Of a DNA stretch of 64,000 nucleotides, positions 24,674 through 33,454 are shown one piece after another. The notes beneath the pieces were generated by a model. It did not search any database, was not told the origin of the DNA, and saw only the letters and a list, made by a program, of their open reading frames with translations. The DNA comes from an uncultured Oscillospiraceae bacterium (GTDB lineage: Bacteria; Bacillota; Clostridia; Oscillospirales; Acutalibacteraceae), in assembly GCA_900543555.1 (NCBI GenBank), contig UQRL01000001.1, positions 1 through 64,000 on the forward strand, in the 5' to 3' direction. The first letter of the stretch is position 1. Each line of letters starts with the position of its first letter. Position numbers and translations under genes: made by a program.

Positions 24674-24702
24674 ATTGTAATAGGAAGCCGGGCAGAAGTC
24701 AA
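24674..24702 (-). promoter_or_regulatory. Promoter of the Ser/Lys-rich lipoprotein
   Basis: TTGACT (24697-24702) and TACAAT (24674-24679) are 17 bases apart. The leader would be about 150 bases long. Confidence 0.75.
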
Positions 24703-24720
24703 GGGCTAGATGGCGGCAAA

Positions 24721-24755
24721 GAAGGGGCCCTCCGGCTTTGCCGGGGGACCCCTTC
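24721..24755 (-). terminator. Terminator of the DUF368 gene
   Basis: GAAGGGG..CCGGC pairs with GCCGG..CCCCTTC and is followed by TTTGCC on the minus strand, a few bases after the stop. Confidence 0.8.
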
Positions 24756-24767
24756 AAGAACGACCGG

Positions 24768-25610
24768 TTAAGCCTCTTTGGGTACGCTCTGGTTGAACGT
24801 ATCCAGCGCCAGGGCAGCCGCCACACCCACTGCCAGGCAGACTATGTTGGCCACCGCCGGACCCACCCCCTGGGCAAAGCTCCCAAAGGGGATGATGACG
24901 AGGGTCGCCGCGATGACGATGCCCACAATGGCGTGGAAAGCATAACTGTAGAAATGGGTGAACAGCGCGTTGATAGCCTTGGCCAGGCACACAATGGTGA
25001 CCAAAGCCCCGATGCCCGCCGGGGCTAGAACCCCCAGGTCCAGGTTGCCGATGCCGTCCACCAGGGGGGTGTACAAGCCCAGGGGCATCAGCAGGGTGGA
25101 GAAGCTCATCCCAGGGGCGATGATGGAAAGCGCCATGCAGAACCCGCAGAACAGGTACCACCCAAAGCTGGGGGCAATGCTCACCGAAAGCACGTTTAAG
25201 GAGAGCAGCAGCGCCAGCACCACCGCAAAGGCCGCCACCAGGCTCACCCAGCTGCCCCGGGTGCGGCCCTGCTCCCCGGCCTCCCGGAAGAGGGAGGGCA
25301 GCATGCCGCCAATCAGCCCCACAAACAGGCACACGCTTTGGTCGGGGTATTTCTCCAGGAAGAAGGCCAGCACCTTGGCCACCCCCAAAAAGCCCAGCGC
25401 CGCCCCCACAATGACCGGCAGCAGCCGGGGCACATGGGTTTTAAATTTTTTAACGGGGCTGGAAAGCAGCTCCATTACGGGCTTGTAAATGCCGAACACC
25501 ACGCAGAGCACCCCGCCGGAGATTCCCGGCAGCACGGCGCCCACGCCAATGAGCATTCCCTGCAGCACCCGCAGCACCAAGCGCAACACGCCTGTATTCT
25601 TTTCTTTCAT
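24768..25610 (-). CDS. DUF368 polyprenyl-phosphate translocase (PopT family)
   Basis: This 280-residue membrane protein has about eight helices and two related re-entrant motifs, GVGAVLPGISGG (about residues 20-31) and IIAPGMSFSTLL in the second half. DUF368 proteins were recently identified as flippases that return undecaprenyl phosphate to the cytoplasmic face for reuse in wall synthesis. The ATG at 25610 is preferred; an upstream extension overlaps the promoter. It is monocistronic and fits the cell-envelope genes elsewhere in the window. Confidence 0.88.
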   Translation of the reverse strand: MKEKNTGVLRLVLRVLQGMLIGVGAVLPGISGGVLCVVFGIYKPVMELLSSPVKKFKTHVPRLLPVIVGAALGFLGVAKVLAFFLEKYPDQSVCLFVGLIGGMLPSLFREAGEQGRTRGSWVSLVAAFAVVLALLLSLNVLSVSIAPSFGWYLFCGFCMALSIIAPGMSFSTLLMPLGLYTPLVDGIGNLDLGVLAPAGIGALVTIVCLAKAINALFTHFYSYAFHAIVGIVIAATLVIIPFGSFAQGVGPAVANIVCLAVGVAAALALDTFNQSVPKEA

Positions 25611-25663
25611 AAAAGGTCCCCTTTCTGCCTCAAAAGGTTCGCGGCGGTCTGCCGCGTATTTGT

Positions 25664-25692
25664 TTATTATAATCCAGAACCCTTGGGAGTTC
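25664..25692 (-). promoter_or_regulatory. DUF368 gene promoter
   Basis: TTGAAC (25687-25692) and TATAAT (25664-25669) are 17 bases apart on the minus strand. Confidence 0.82.
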
Positions 25693-25754
25693 AATCAAAA
25701 AAAGCGGCTGCCGGGCCCTCTGTTAGAAAACTGTAAGGATTTTCCCGCCCTGGG

Positions 25755-25783
25755 TTGCATCTCCGCTGCCAGGACGTTATAAT
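25755..25783 (+). promoter_or_regulatory. gluQ promoter
   Basis: TTGCAT (25755-25760) and TATAAT (25778-25783) are 17 bases apart, 35 bases before the start codon. Confidence 0.82.
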
Positions 25784-25817
25784 CGTACTAGCTTTATGCG
25801 GGAAGGGAGGCTCTCTT

Positions 25818-26777
25818 ATGGCACGGCCCGTGGGGCGCTTTGCCCCTACGCCCAGCGGCTATCTGCACCTGGGCAATCTGTTCTGTTCCCTCATTGCTTG
25901 GCTGGCGGCCAAATCCCGAGGAGGGGAGATAATCCTGCGCAACGAGGACCTGGATGTGGAGCGCTCCCGGAAGGAGTATGCCCTGCAAGCCCAGCGGGAC
26001 CTGGACGCTTTAGGGCTTTTCTGGGACCAGGGCGGGGACAAGGGCGGCCCCCACTCCCCTTACGACCAGAGCCAGCGCTTTGACTTTTACCGCGTCCAGC
26101 TGGAAAAGCTGGAGGCACAGGGCCGGGTGTACCCCTGCTTCTGCAGCCGGGCCCAGCTCCACGCGGCCAGCGCGCCCCACGCTTCGGACGGGGAACTGCT
26201 GTACAATGGGGCCTGCCGGGACCTGACCCCAGAGCAGGTGGCGGAGAAAAGCCGCACCCGCTCCCCGGCGCTGCGGCTGCGGGTGCCGGAGGAAACCATC
26301 GCCTTCACGGACCTCCATTACGGCCCCCAGGCCCAGCACCTGCCCACTGGCTGCGGGGACTTCATCCTGCGGCGCAGCGACGGCGTGTACGCCTATCAGC
26401 TGGCGGTGGTGGCTGACGACGGCGCCATGGGCGTCACCCAGGTGGTGCGGGGCAGGGATCTGCTCTCCTCCACCCCCCGGCAGATCTTGCTGTACCGGCT
26501 GCTGGGCTATCCCGTGCCGGAGTTTGGCCACACGCCCCTGCTGCTGGCCGGCGACGGCCGGCGGCTCTCCAAGCGGGACGGGGACCAGAGCCTCTCTGGC
26601 ATCCTTTCCCGGGGCTACTCCCCCCGGGACGTGGTGGGGGGCCTGGCCTATCTGGGGGGCCTGCTGCCAGAGCCCGCCCCCGCCTGGCCGGAGGAGCTGC
26701 TTCCCCTCTTCGCCTGGGAAAAGCTGCCCCGGGAGGACATCTCCCTGCCGGGGTCTCTCTTCTCTGGCAGCCGCTAA
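25818..26777 (+). CDS. gluQ: Glutamyl-Q tRNA(Asp) synthetase
   Basis: This 319-residue paralogue of the GluRS catalytic domain lacks the anticodon-binding domain. It attaches glutamate to queuosine at the wobble position of tRNA-Asp. APTPSGYLHLGN (residues 9-20) holds the HIGH-type motif and LSKRDGD the KMSKS-type loop. The zinc ligands typical of the YadB family are visible as C107, C109, Y129 and C133. The ATG at 25818 is preceded by GGGAGG. It is alone between two promoters. Confidence 0.92.
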   Translation: MARPVGRFAPTPSGYLHLGNLFCSLIAWLAAKSRGGEIILRNEDLDVERSRKEYALQAQRDLDALGLFWDQGGDKGGPHSPYDQSQRFDFYRVQLEKLEAQGRVYPCFCSRAQLHAASAPHASDGELLYNGACRDLTPEQVAEKSRTRSPALRLRVPEETIAFTDLHYGPQAQHLPTGCGDFILRRSDGVYAYQLAVVADDGAMGVTQVVRGRDLLSSTPRQILLYRLLGYPVPEFGHTPLLLAGDGRRLSKRDGDQSLSGILSRGYSPRDVVGGLAYLGGLLPEPAPAWPEELLPLFAWEKLPREDISLPGSLFSGSR

Positions 26778-26787
26778 AGAAACACAC

Positions 26788-26827
26788 AAAAAAGGACACC
26801 CAAGGCATTGGCTTGGATGTCCTTTTC
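26788..26827. terminator. Bidirectional terminator between gluQ and cinA
   Basis: AAAAGGACAcCCAAG pairs with CTTGGaTGTCCTTTT, T-rich on both strands, between two convergent genes. Confidence 0.88.
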
Positions 26828-26860
26828 CATTTCTGCGATCCGGCCGGACTGGGCGGCCTT

Positions 26861-28117
26861 TCAGTAGTCCGCCTCCACGGGCAGGCCCTCCAGATAGCGC
26901 CGGACCATATCCAAAGCCTGGCTGGCGGCGCAGTGGCGGTGCCACTCCCGGCTTTTGGTGCGGCCGATGGGGCTGCGTTTGGTCACCCAGGTGCGCTCCC
27001 CATCGGACAGGGCAATATAGATCAGCCCCACAGGCTTTTCGGCGGTGCCGCCCTCGGGGCCCGCAATGCCCGTGATGCCCACGCCCAGGCTGCTGCCAGA
27101 GCGGCGCACGATGCCCTCGGCCATCTCCCGGGCCGTCTGCTCGCTGACAGCGCCGTACTGGGCCAAGGTCCCGTGGGAGACAGAGAGCAGGTCCTCCTTG
27201 GCCTGGTTGGCGTAGGTGACACAGCCCATGTGGAACACCTCCGAGGCGCCGGACACATCCGTCAGCCGCTTGGACAGCAGGCCGCCGGTGCAGCTCTCGG
27301 CGGTGGCCAGAGTCTTGCCCTGGGCTTTCAGCTCAGAGACCACCAGCTCCTCCAGGGATTCGGTATCCACACTGTAGACGAAATCCCCCACCCGGCACTT
27401 GATTTCCTCAATGAGGGGCTGGCACAATGTGTCGGCCTCCTCTGCGGTGTGGGCCTTGGCGGTGACCCGCATGTAGCACTCGCCCTCCTTGGCGTAGGGG
27501 GCCAGGGTGGGGTTCTGGCCGTCCATCAGGTCATCCAACATCTGGGCCACGGGGGCCTCTCCCCGGCCAAAGATGTGCACGTTGTGGGAGACGATGACGT
27601 ACTCCTGCCCCTGCTTCAGGTAGGGCACCACATAGTTGCGGAGCATGGGGGTCAGCTCGCTGGGAGGGCCGGGCAGCATGATGACCAGGCACCCGCTCTG
27701 GGCCTGGAAGGCACAGCCGGGGGCCGTGCCGTTGTCGTTTTGGAACACATGGCAGCCCTCAGGCAGCCAGGCCTGTTTCTCCTGGTTCTCACTGACGTGC
27801 TTTTCATTGAAGTAATTCTGAATGCGTTCCAGGCTGGGCTGGTGGAGCGCCAATTTTTTCCCGGCGCAGGCGGCGGTGGTCTCCTTAGTCAGGTCGTCGG
27901 TGGTGGGCCCCAGGCCCCCTGTCATAATGAGCAGGCCGCTGCGGGAAAGGGCGGTGTTCACCGCGTGGCGCAGGCGCTCCACGTTGTCGCCCACCACGGC
28001 GGAATACAGCAGGTCGATGCCCAGGGCGGAAAGCTCCTGGGCCACAATGGCGGTGTCCAAATTGACCACCTGGCCTAGCAGCAGCTCGGTGCCCACAGAG
28101 ATAATTTCAGCGTTCAT
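26861..28117 (-). CDS. cinA: CinA: NMN deamidase/competence-damage protein
   Basis: This 418-residue protein has two parts. The N-terminal MoaB/MogA-like domain opens EIISVGTELLLGQ, with MTGGLGPTTDDLT. The C-terminal PncC-type NMN amidohydrolase domain has ATAESCTGGLLSKRLTDV and GITGIAGPEGGT. The family recycles pyridine nucleotide by deamidating NMN and hydrolyses ADP-ribose. The length is as expected. Confidence 0.95.
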   Translation of the reverse strand: MNAEIISVGTELLLGQVVNLDTAIVAQELSALGIDLLYSAVVGDNVERLRHAVNTALSRSGLLIMTGGLGPTTDDLTKETTAACAGKKLALHQPSLERIQNYFNEKHVSENQEKQAWLPEGCHVFQNDNGTAPGCAFQAQSGCLVIMLPGPPSELTPMLRNYVVPYLKQGQEYVIVSHNVHIFGRGEAPVAQMLDDLMDGQNPTLAPYAKEGECYMRVTAKAHTAEEADTLCQPLIEEIKCRVGDFVYSVDTESLEELVVSELKAQGKTLATAESCTGGLLSKRLTDVSGASEVFHMGCVTYANQAKEDLLSVSHGTLAQYGAVSEQTAREMAEGIVRRSGSSLGVGITGIAGPEGGTAEKPVGLIYIALSDGERTWVTKRSPIGRTKSREWHRHCAASQALDMVRRYLEGLPVEADY

Positions 28118-28193
28118 CTATGTTTCCTCCTTTACAAGCTGGTATATGCTCCCAAGGGGCTTCTCCGCCCCTTGCGGCCGAAAGTCCCAAAAA

Positions 28194-28224
28194 CAGGGGA
28201 GCCCCCGCGAGCTCCCCCTTTTTC
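28194..28224 (-). terminator. Terminator of the RNHCP gene
   Basis: GGGGAGC/GCTCCCC with a GC-rich loop, followed by TGTTTTT on the minus strand. Confidence 0.75.
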
Positions 28225-28229
28225 TTATG

Positions 28230-28688
28230 TCATCCATCCCCCCTTCCTGCTTGGGTTTCCCAGACGGAAAGGTCGCCCTGGCCGCCCATGCGGTCGGTCA
28301 TCTCCTGAAGGTACTCCAGGGGAAAGGGCGGGCTGCCCAGGGGCTTCATGGCAATGCTCATCAGCTTCATGGGGTTGTCATCCGCCGCCGCACGGTTGGA
28401 GGAAAGGGCCCCGCACCGGCGGCACCGGTGGATGATGGCCCACTCTCCCCCTTTGCGCACCCACACGGCCACGGGCTCCATAATGCCGCCGCAGTCAGAC
28501 GCCCGGTCCCCGGGCTCGATGTCCACATGCAGGCTGGAAAGGCAGTTGGGGCAGTGGTTGCGGTGATCGCTTCCAGCGCCGCCGGGGGTCACCAGGCGGC
28601 CGCACACCTTGCAGGTGAAGCTCTCCTGGCAGGGATGGTTCTTGTAATAGCCTTTTTCGTACTTCTTTCGTTTGTTCTCTCGGTTCAC
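28230..28688 (-). CDS. RNHCP-domain zinc-ribbon-like protein
   Basis: This 152-residue protein has a very basic start and paired cysteines, FTCKVCGR, the eponymous RNHCPNCLSSLH, DCGG and HRCRRCGALS. It therefore probably binds two zinc ions. The family is widespread but uncharacterised. The upstream gap 28689-28863 contains a perfect GCTGAC/GTCAGC stem with a six-base loop and no obvious promoter consensus. Confidence 0.85.
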   Translation of the reverse strand: MNRENKRKKYEKGYYKNHPCQESFTCKVCGRLVTPGGAGSDHRNHCPNCLSSLHVDIEPGDRASDCGGIMEPVAVWVRKGGEWAIIHRCRRCGALSSNRAAADDNPMKLMSIAMKPLGSPPFPLEYLQEMTDRMGGQGDLSVWETQAGRGDG

Positions 28689-28863
28689 GTTGATAGACCT
28701 CCTGAAAAGATGATAGGGTAAAAATCATCCTTTGGGAGGCGCGGTCGTGGATATTTGCGCCGCTGACCTCCCGGTCAGCACACAAGAGCACAACACTTCT
28801 TCAAACTGCATTCTCCTTTGCAAGAAAAATTATGGAAACGGGCCGGGCCCGGAATTCCCTTTG

Positions 28864-29928
28864 TCACGGATAAAACAGCGCCAGCTCCTCCACAGAGCCA
28901 AAGCGCTTGATCCTGCCGCCCCCCTGTTCGATCCGCTCCACCAAGTCCTGTTCCACCCGGTCCGCCGCCTGTACCAGGGGCGTCAAGTCGGAAAAATGGT
29001 AGGCGTCCAACAGGGGATACCGGGGGATGGAATACTCCTCCCCAGCCCCATCCAGCTCCCTCTGGAGGCAGACTGCGGAAAGAAAGGCCAGGACAGGGTC
29101 GTTGCGCTCCCGGCAGGAGCGGAGCTTCTGGAAGGTGGCGCTGATCTCCTCATACCAGGGGGCCAGCTCCCCCACCTTCTCCTTTTTCGGTTGGGGCACA
29201 GCGGGGGGCTCAACAGCGGGGATGTCCCACTGCCACCCCAGCGCCTCTCCCAGAGAGGCCATCAGGCACTGGCAGGCGGCCCTCAGCTCCTCCACCGTCT
29301 CCGCCTGGACGACCGCCGTGTATCCCTCTAAAAATCCGGCGGGCTTTTGCTCCATGGCTTGCAGGTCTTGGAACTGGCGCTTCAGGCCGTAGTGGAAGTA
29401 GGTCCCGTTCTGAAGGGCCACCGCCTCCGCCGCAGCCATCAGCAGCTGCCCGGCCTGAACCCGGCTGGGAACCAACGCCTCCTGGGCCCGCAACTGGGCA
29501 AGGTGGCGGGCCGCCTCTTGGAACCGTTCCCAGCTCATGGCACAGCAGTAGGCCCTGTCCTTCAAACAGCGGGCCAGCTCCTCCTGAAGGGCTTGGAAAC
29601 GGCTCGCATCCTCCGGAGAACCGGCGTAGAGCACCACCGCATCCCCCACCAGGGGGACAAGGGGCTCTTTCAGCTGGGCGATGCCCCGGGCCCGCTCCCA
29701 GGAAAGGGGGAAGACGTCATAGCCTACCCCCGCCAGGAGAAAGTCCGCGGCGAACTCCCAGCCCCGGTCCGTCTTGGGGATGAAGTAGCAGTCCACATCG
29801 GAGTACTCGGTCTCCGTGCCGTTGAAGTGGGAGCCGTAGGCGGCCACCAGGGAGAGGTCCCCGGCAAAGGGCCCGGCCGCCCGCTCCTTGAGCCAGCGGA
29901 CCACCTGGCGGTTCAATTCCTTTCGCAA
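28864..29928 (-). CDS. Nucleotidyltransferase-domain protein
   Basis: This protein of about 354 residues has an N-terminal Pol-beta-like nucleotidyltransferase motif (AAYGSHFNGTETEYSDVDCYF, split over the GSxxxG and DxD elements). A mostly helical C-terminal part of unknown function follows. A TTG start at 29928 is preferred because AGGAGG lies eight bases before it. The upstream ATG at 29979 lies inside thiI and has no site. It follows thiI by 32 bases. It could modify a small molecule, such as an aminoglycoside-like compound, or RNA, but the sequence does not say. Confidence 0.75.
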   Translation of the reverse strand: MRKELNRQVVRWLKERAAGPFAGDLSLVAAYGSHFNGTETEYSDVDCYFIPKTDRGWEFAADFLLAGVGYDVFPLSWERARGIAQLKEPLVPLVGDAVVLYAGSPEDASRFQALQEELARCLKDRAYCCAMSWERFQEAARHLAQLRAQEALVPSRVQAGQLLMAAAEAVALQNGTYFHYGLKRQFQDLQAMEQKPAGFLEGYTAVVQAETVEELRAACQCLMASLGEALGWQWDIPAVEPPAVPQPKKEKVGELAPWYEEISATFQKLRSCRERNDPVLAFLSAVCLQRELDGAGEEYSIPRYPLLDAYHFSDLTPLVQAADRVEQDLVERIEQGGGRIKRFGSVEELALFYP

Positions 29929-29960
29929 GGGGTCACCCTCCTCTCTCAAAAACAGCCTTC

Positions 29961-31139
29961 TCAGCGGGGATAGACCCATTCGGTCTCCATCTGGGCCAGG
30001 GCCTCTTCCAGAAGGGCCTCTCCCTCAATGGCCCTCTCCCCATCCTCCACAAAGTGCAGGATGGGCTTGGTGCGGGGATGCTTAGGCGTAAAGATGGTGC
30101 AGCAGTCCTCGTAGGGCTCGATGGAGATATCGTAGGTTCCAATTTGATAGGCCACCTTCACGATCTCGGACTTGTCCGCCCCAATAAGGGGCCGGAACAC
30201 TGGCATGGTAGCCACGGCGTCGGTGCAGGCAATGGCCTGGATGGTCTGGCTGGCCACCTGGCCCAGGCTTTCGCCTGTGACAAGTGCCGAGCACCCCTCC
30301 TCTTGGGCCACCCGCTGGGCGCCCCGCAGCATATACCGCCGCAGGATGACCGTGGAAAGCTCCTGAGGGCATTTATCCCGAATCTCCTCCTGCAGGCGGG
30401 TCAGGTTTACCGTGACAAACCGGATGCGCCCGGCGTATTCCGCCACCTTCCGCAGCAGCCGCCGCACTTTTTCCCGCGCCAGCTCGCTGGTGTAGGGGGG
30501 GCTGGCAAAGTGAACCGCCGTAAGCTCTACCCCCCGCTTGGCCATCATCCAGGCGGCCACAGGGCTATCCAGCCCACCGCTGATGAGCACAGCCGCCTTG
30601 CCGCCGGTGCCCACGGGGATTCCCCCAGCGCCGGGCCGGGTGTCCCCGTGGACAAACGCGTAACGCTCCCGCACCTCCACGCGGACGATCACATCGGGAT
30701 GATGCACGTCTACCCGCAAGTGGGGAAACTGCTCCAGCAGGTGGTGGCCCACCTCAGCGGAGACCTCTGGCGATTTGTAGGGAAACTGCTTGTCGCTGCG
30801 CTTACACTCCACCTTAAAGGTAGAAGCGGTTTCCAGCTCTTCGGACAAGTACTCCCCCGCCCGCTGGCAGATGGCAGCGAGATCTTTTTCGCACACACCC
30901 GCCCGGGCATAGCCCACCACGCCGAACACCTTGGAAACGCGCTCTTCCGCCAGGTCCAGGTCGGCGGCGGAATCCTTGGGCTCCACATAGATGGTGGACT
31001 GCCGGGAGGATACGGAAAACTCTCCGGCATCCTGCAAGCGGCGGCGGATGTTTTTCAAGAGAACGTCCTCAAAGGCTTTGCGGTTCAGGCCCTTTAAGGC
31101 GATCTCACCCAATTTCAATAAAATGACTTCTTGTGGCAT
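29961..31139 (-). CDS. thiI: tRNA 4-thiouridine synthase
   Basis: This 392-residue enzyme has an N-terminal ferredoxin-like region (ILLKLGEIALKGLNR), a THUMP RNA-binding domain (about 60-165) and a PP-loop AANH domain with SGGLDSPVAAWMMAKRG. The E. coli-type C-terminal rhodanese extension is absent, as in most Firmicutes. It adenylates U8 of tRNA and receives sulfur from the cysteine desulfurase encoded directly upstream. The same sulfur route can feed thiamine synthesis. Confidence 0.95.
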   Translation of the reverse strand: MPQEVILLKLGEIALKGLNRKAFEDVLLKNIRRRLQDAGEFSVSSRQSTIYVEPKDSAADLDLAEERVSKVFGVVGYARAGVCEKDLAAICQRAGEYLSEELETASTFKVECKRSDKQFPYKSPEVSAEVGHHLLEQFPHLRVDVHHPDVIVRVEVRERYAFVHGDTRPGAGGIPVGTGGKAAVLISGGLDSPVAAWMMAKRGVELTAVHFASPPYTSELAREKVRRLLRKVAEYAGRIRFVTVNLTRLQEEIRDKCPQELSTVILRRYMLRGAQRVAQEEGCSALVTGESLGQVASQTIQAIACTDAVATMPVFRPLIGADKSEIVKVAYQIGTYDISIEPYEDCCTIFTPKHPRTKPILHFVEDGERAIEGEALLEEALAQMETEWVYPR

Positions 31140-31231
31140 AACACACTCCAAAAACAAAAAAGATAGGCCGCAAGGCGGAGCGAGGGCAAAGGCCGGACGG
31201 ACCCGCAAGGATAAAGCCCTTCCAAGGCGCG

Positions 31232-32377
31232 TTACGCGCCCCGGGCCAAGGTCTCCAGGCCCTGCTTGACCCCCTCTGCCAGGGCCTCCACATCCCCCTC
31301 TGTACTAAAGCGGGAAAAGCTCGCCCGCAGGGCGCTCTGCACCTGCGCTCCCGGCAGGCCCATGGCCTCCAACACATGGCTGGGCTTAGCCCTTCCACAG
31401 GCGGACCCAGAGCTCACATACACGCCCCGCTGGGCCAAAAAATGCAGCATGGTCTCCCCCCGCACAGTCCCTGCGGAGAAATTCAAAACATAGGGCAGGG
31501 CGTCCTCCGGGGAGTGGAACGCCACCCCCGGCAGCTGGGAAAGCCGCTCCCGCAGCAGGCAGTTCAGGGCACCCACATGCTCCAGGGCCTCCTGGGGGTC
31601 CGGCAGCAGGCGCACAGCCTCGCCCAACGCGCAGGCCAGCGGCACGCTCTCCGTGCCGGAGCGCAGGCCCCTCTCCTGGCCGCCGCCCAGCGTCCTGGGC
31701 AGGATGCGTATGTCCCGTTTGATGTACAGTGCCCCCACACCCTTGGGCGCGTGGAGCTTGTGCCCCGAAAGGGTCAAGAGGTCGGCGCCCAGACGCTTCA
31801 CAGTGAAGGGCAGCTTTCCAAAGCCCTGGACTGCGTCCACATGGAGCAGAGCGGGGGCTTTTTTCCGGCGGATGGCCCGGGCGGCAGCTTCCACCGGGAA
31901 GATGGCCCCGGTCTCATTGTTCACCAGCATCACGCTGACCAGGATGGTTTTCCCGTCGATGGCCTCTGCCAGCGCCTCTTCCGGCAGCTTTCCAGAAGGG
32001 TCCGGTTTACAGTACACCACTTCAAAACCCTGTTTCTCCAGCTCCCGGCAGGGGTTCAGCACAGAGTCGTGCTCCGCCGCGGTGGTGACGATCTTATTCC
32101 CCAAGCGCCTGCGGGCCTGGACCGCGCCGAAAATGGCCAAATTGTTGGATTCTGTGCCGCCGCTGGTAAAGACGACCTCCTCGGGCTGGGCCCCCAGCCG
32201 CCGGGCCACCAGGACGCGGGCTTCCTCCAGCTGCTTTCGCGCCTGAAAGCCCTTGGTGTGCAGGGAGGAGGGGTTGCCGTACTCCTGCACCATCAGCTCC
32301 AGGGCCTTTTCCGCCACGGGACGCAGCACCTGGGTGGTGGCGCTGTTGTCCAGATAATGTTCCATCTGCGCTTCCAT
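31232..32377 (-). CDS. Cysteine desulfurase (NifS/IscS family)
   Basis: This 381-residue PLP enzyme has MEHYLDNSATTQVL at the start, SGHKLHAPKG with the PLP-binding Lys, and the active-site Cys loop SSGSACGRAKPSHVL. It removes sulfur from cysteine and hands it on as a persulfide. The thiI gene follows 92 bases downstream, so tRNA thiolation is the likely main client. No iscU is present nearby. Confidence 0.93.
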   Translation of the reverse strand: MEAQMEHYLDNSATTQVLRPVAEKALELMVQEYGNPSSLHTKGFQARKQLEEARVLVARRLGAQPEEVVFTSGGTESNNLAIFGAVQARRRLGNKIVTTAAEHDSVLNPCRELEKQGFEVVYCKPDPSGKLPEEALAEAIDGKTILVSVMLVNNETGAIFPVEAAARAIRRKKAPALLHVDAVQGFGKLPFTVKRLGADLLTLSGHKLHAPKGVGALYIKRDIRILPRTLGGGQERGLRSGTESVPLACALGEAVRLLPDPQEALEHVGALNCLLRERLSQLPGVAFHSPEDALPYVLNFSAGTVRGETMLHFLAQRGVYVSSGSACGRAKPSHVLEAMGLPGAQVQSALRASFSRFSTEGDVEALAEGVKQGLETLARGA

Positions 32378-32392
32378 AAAGCTGTCCTCTTT

Positions 32393-33394
32393 TCAGGTCA
32401 GTTTCCGGTAGCCGGTGGAAAAGTCCACCTGGTTTTTCAGCGGCTCTCCTGCCTGAAAGCGCTTCAAGTTCTCCACCATGATATCCACAATGCGCTCGTG
32501 GGTTTCCTTGAGGTGGTAGAACCCGGAGACATGGGGGGTGACCACCGCCGTAGGAAGGCGCCAAAGCCGGTGCTCCGGGGGCAGGGGCTCCGGGTCGGTG
32601 ACATCCACCCCAGCCCCGCCCAGGCGGCCGCTCTCCAAAGCGTCGCACAGGGCCTCCGTATCTACAATGGTGCCCCGGCCCACGTTCAGCAGCACAGCCC
32701 CCTCCTTCATCCGGGCAATGCGCTCCCGGCTTAAAAGCCCAGAGGTGGCCTGGGTGCCCGGCAGGGTAACGGCCACCACGTCGGCCCGGGGCAGCAGGCT
32801 GTCCAAATTCTCCAGCGTGTGGACCTCATCGGCATAGTCCGGGCACGCCCGGGGGCTGCGCCGCACGCCGATGACTTTGGCACCCAGGGCCTTGCAGCGC
32901 TTGCCGAACTCGCCGCCAATATCGCCCATGCCCAGCACCAGCACGGTGGCGCCGTACACGGCCCGCACCTGCCCCAGGGACTGCCAAGCGCCCTGCTTTT
33001 GGGCATCGCGGTAGAGCTCCAGCTTTTTAAAGATCTCTAGCAGCATGCCCAGCAGGTGTTCGGCAATGGCCAGGCCATAGGCGCCGGTGGCGTTGGTAAG
33101 CAGGGTAGTTTCCCCCAGCACGCCGGGCTGGAGGTAGGGCTCCACACCGGCAGAGTTGGTTTGCAGCCACAAAAGCTCTGAAGAGCCAGAGAGCATCTGG
33201 GCAGGCACATTGCCCAGAATGACCTGGGCCCAGGCTACGTCCTCCCGGGTGACAGGGGGGCGCTCCAGGTCGGTGCCGGAAAAGAGCCGGTCCGAGCCCC
33301 GGAAACGGAATTCCCAGCCGGGGGCGGACTGTTTCAAGCGGTCCACATGGGATTCCTCCACCGGGAGGGTGACCAGTACGCGTTTGGGTTCCAT
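32393..33394 (-). CDS. D-2-hydroxyacid dehydrogenase family protein
   Basis: This 333-residue protein has the NAD-binding loop VLVLGMGDIGGEFGKR and the NVGRGTIVDTEAL strand. The catalytic His lies in VTPHVSGFYHLKE and the Glu in GAGVDVTDPEPLP. This is the phosphoglycerate dehydrogenase/D-lactate superfamily. The substrate is unknown. The ATG at 33394 follows GAGGTG. It lies 15 bases before the cysteine desulfurase gene, suggesting cotranscription. Confidence 0.9.
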   Translation of the reverse strand: MEPKRVLVTLPVEESHVDRLKQSAPGWEFRFRGSDRLFSGTDLERPPVTREDVAWAQVILGNVPAQMLSGSSELLWLQTNSAGVEPYLQPGVLGETTLLTNATGAYGLAIAEHLLGMLLEIFKKLELYRDAQKQGAWQSLGQVRAVYGATVLVLGMGDIGGEFGKRCKALGAKVIGVRRSPRACPDYADEVHTLENLDSLLPRADVVAVTLPGTQATSGLLSRERIARMKEGAVLLNVGRGTIVDTEALCDALESGRLGGAGVDVTDPEPLPPEHRLWRLPTAVVTPHVSGFYHLKETHERIVDIMVENLKRFQAGEPLKNQVDFSTGYRKLT

Positions 33395-33454
33395 AGTTAA
33401 CACCTCATTTATCAAATGCTGGGAAGGGCGTTTTGGACGCCTCCCAAGGCTTTT

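Noticed and set aside
28762..28779. GCTGAC/GTCAGC hairpin with a six-base loop as a third ANTAR target
   Set aside because: Its loop lacks A at position 1 on either strand, it is not next to a terminator or promoter, and the neighbouring gene has no nitrogen link.
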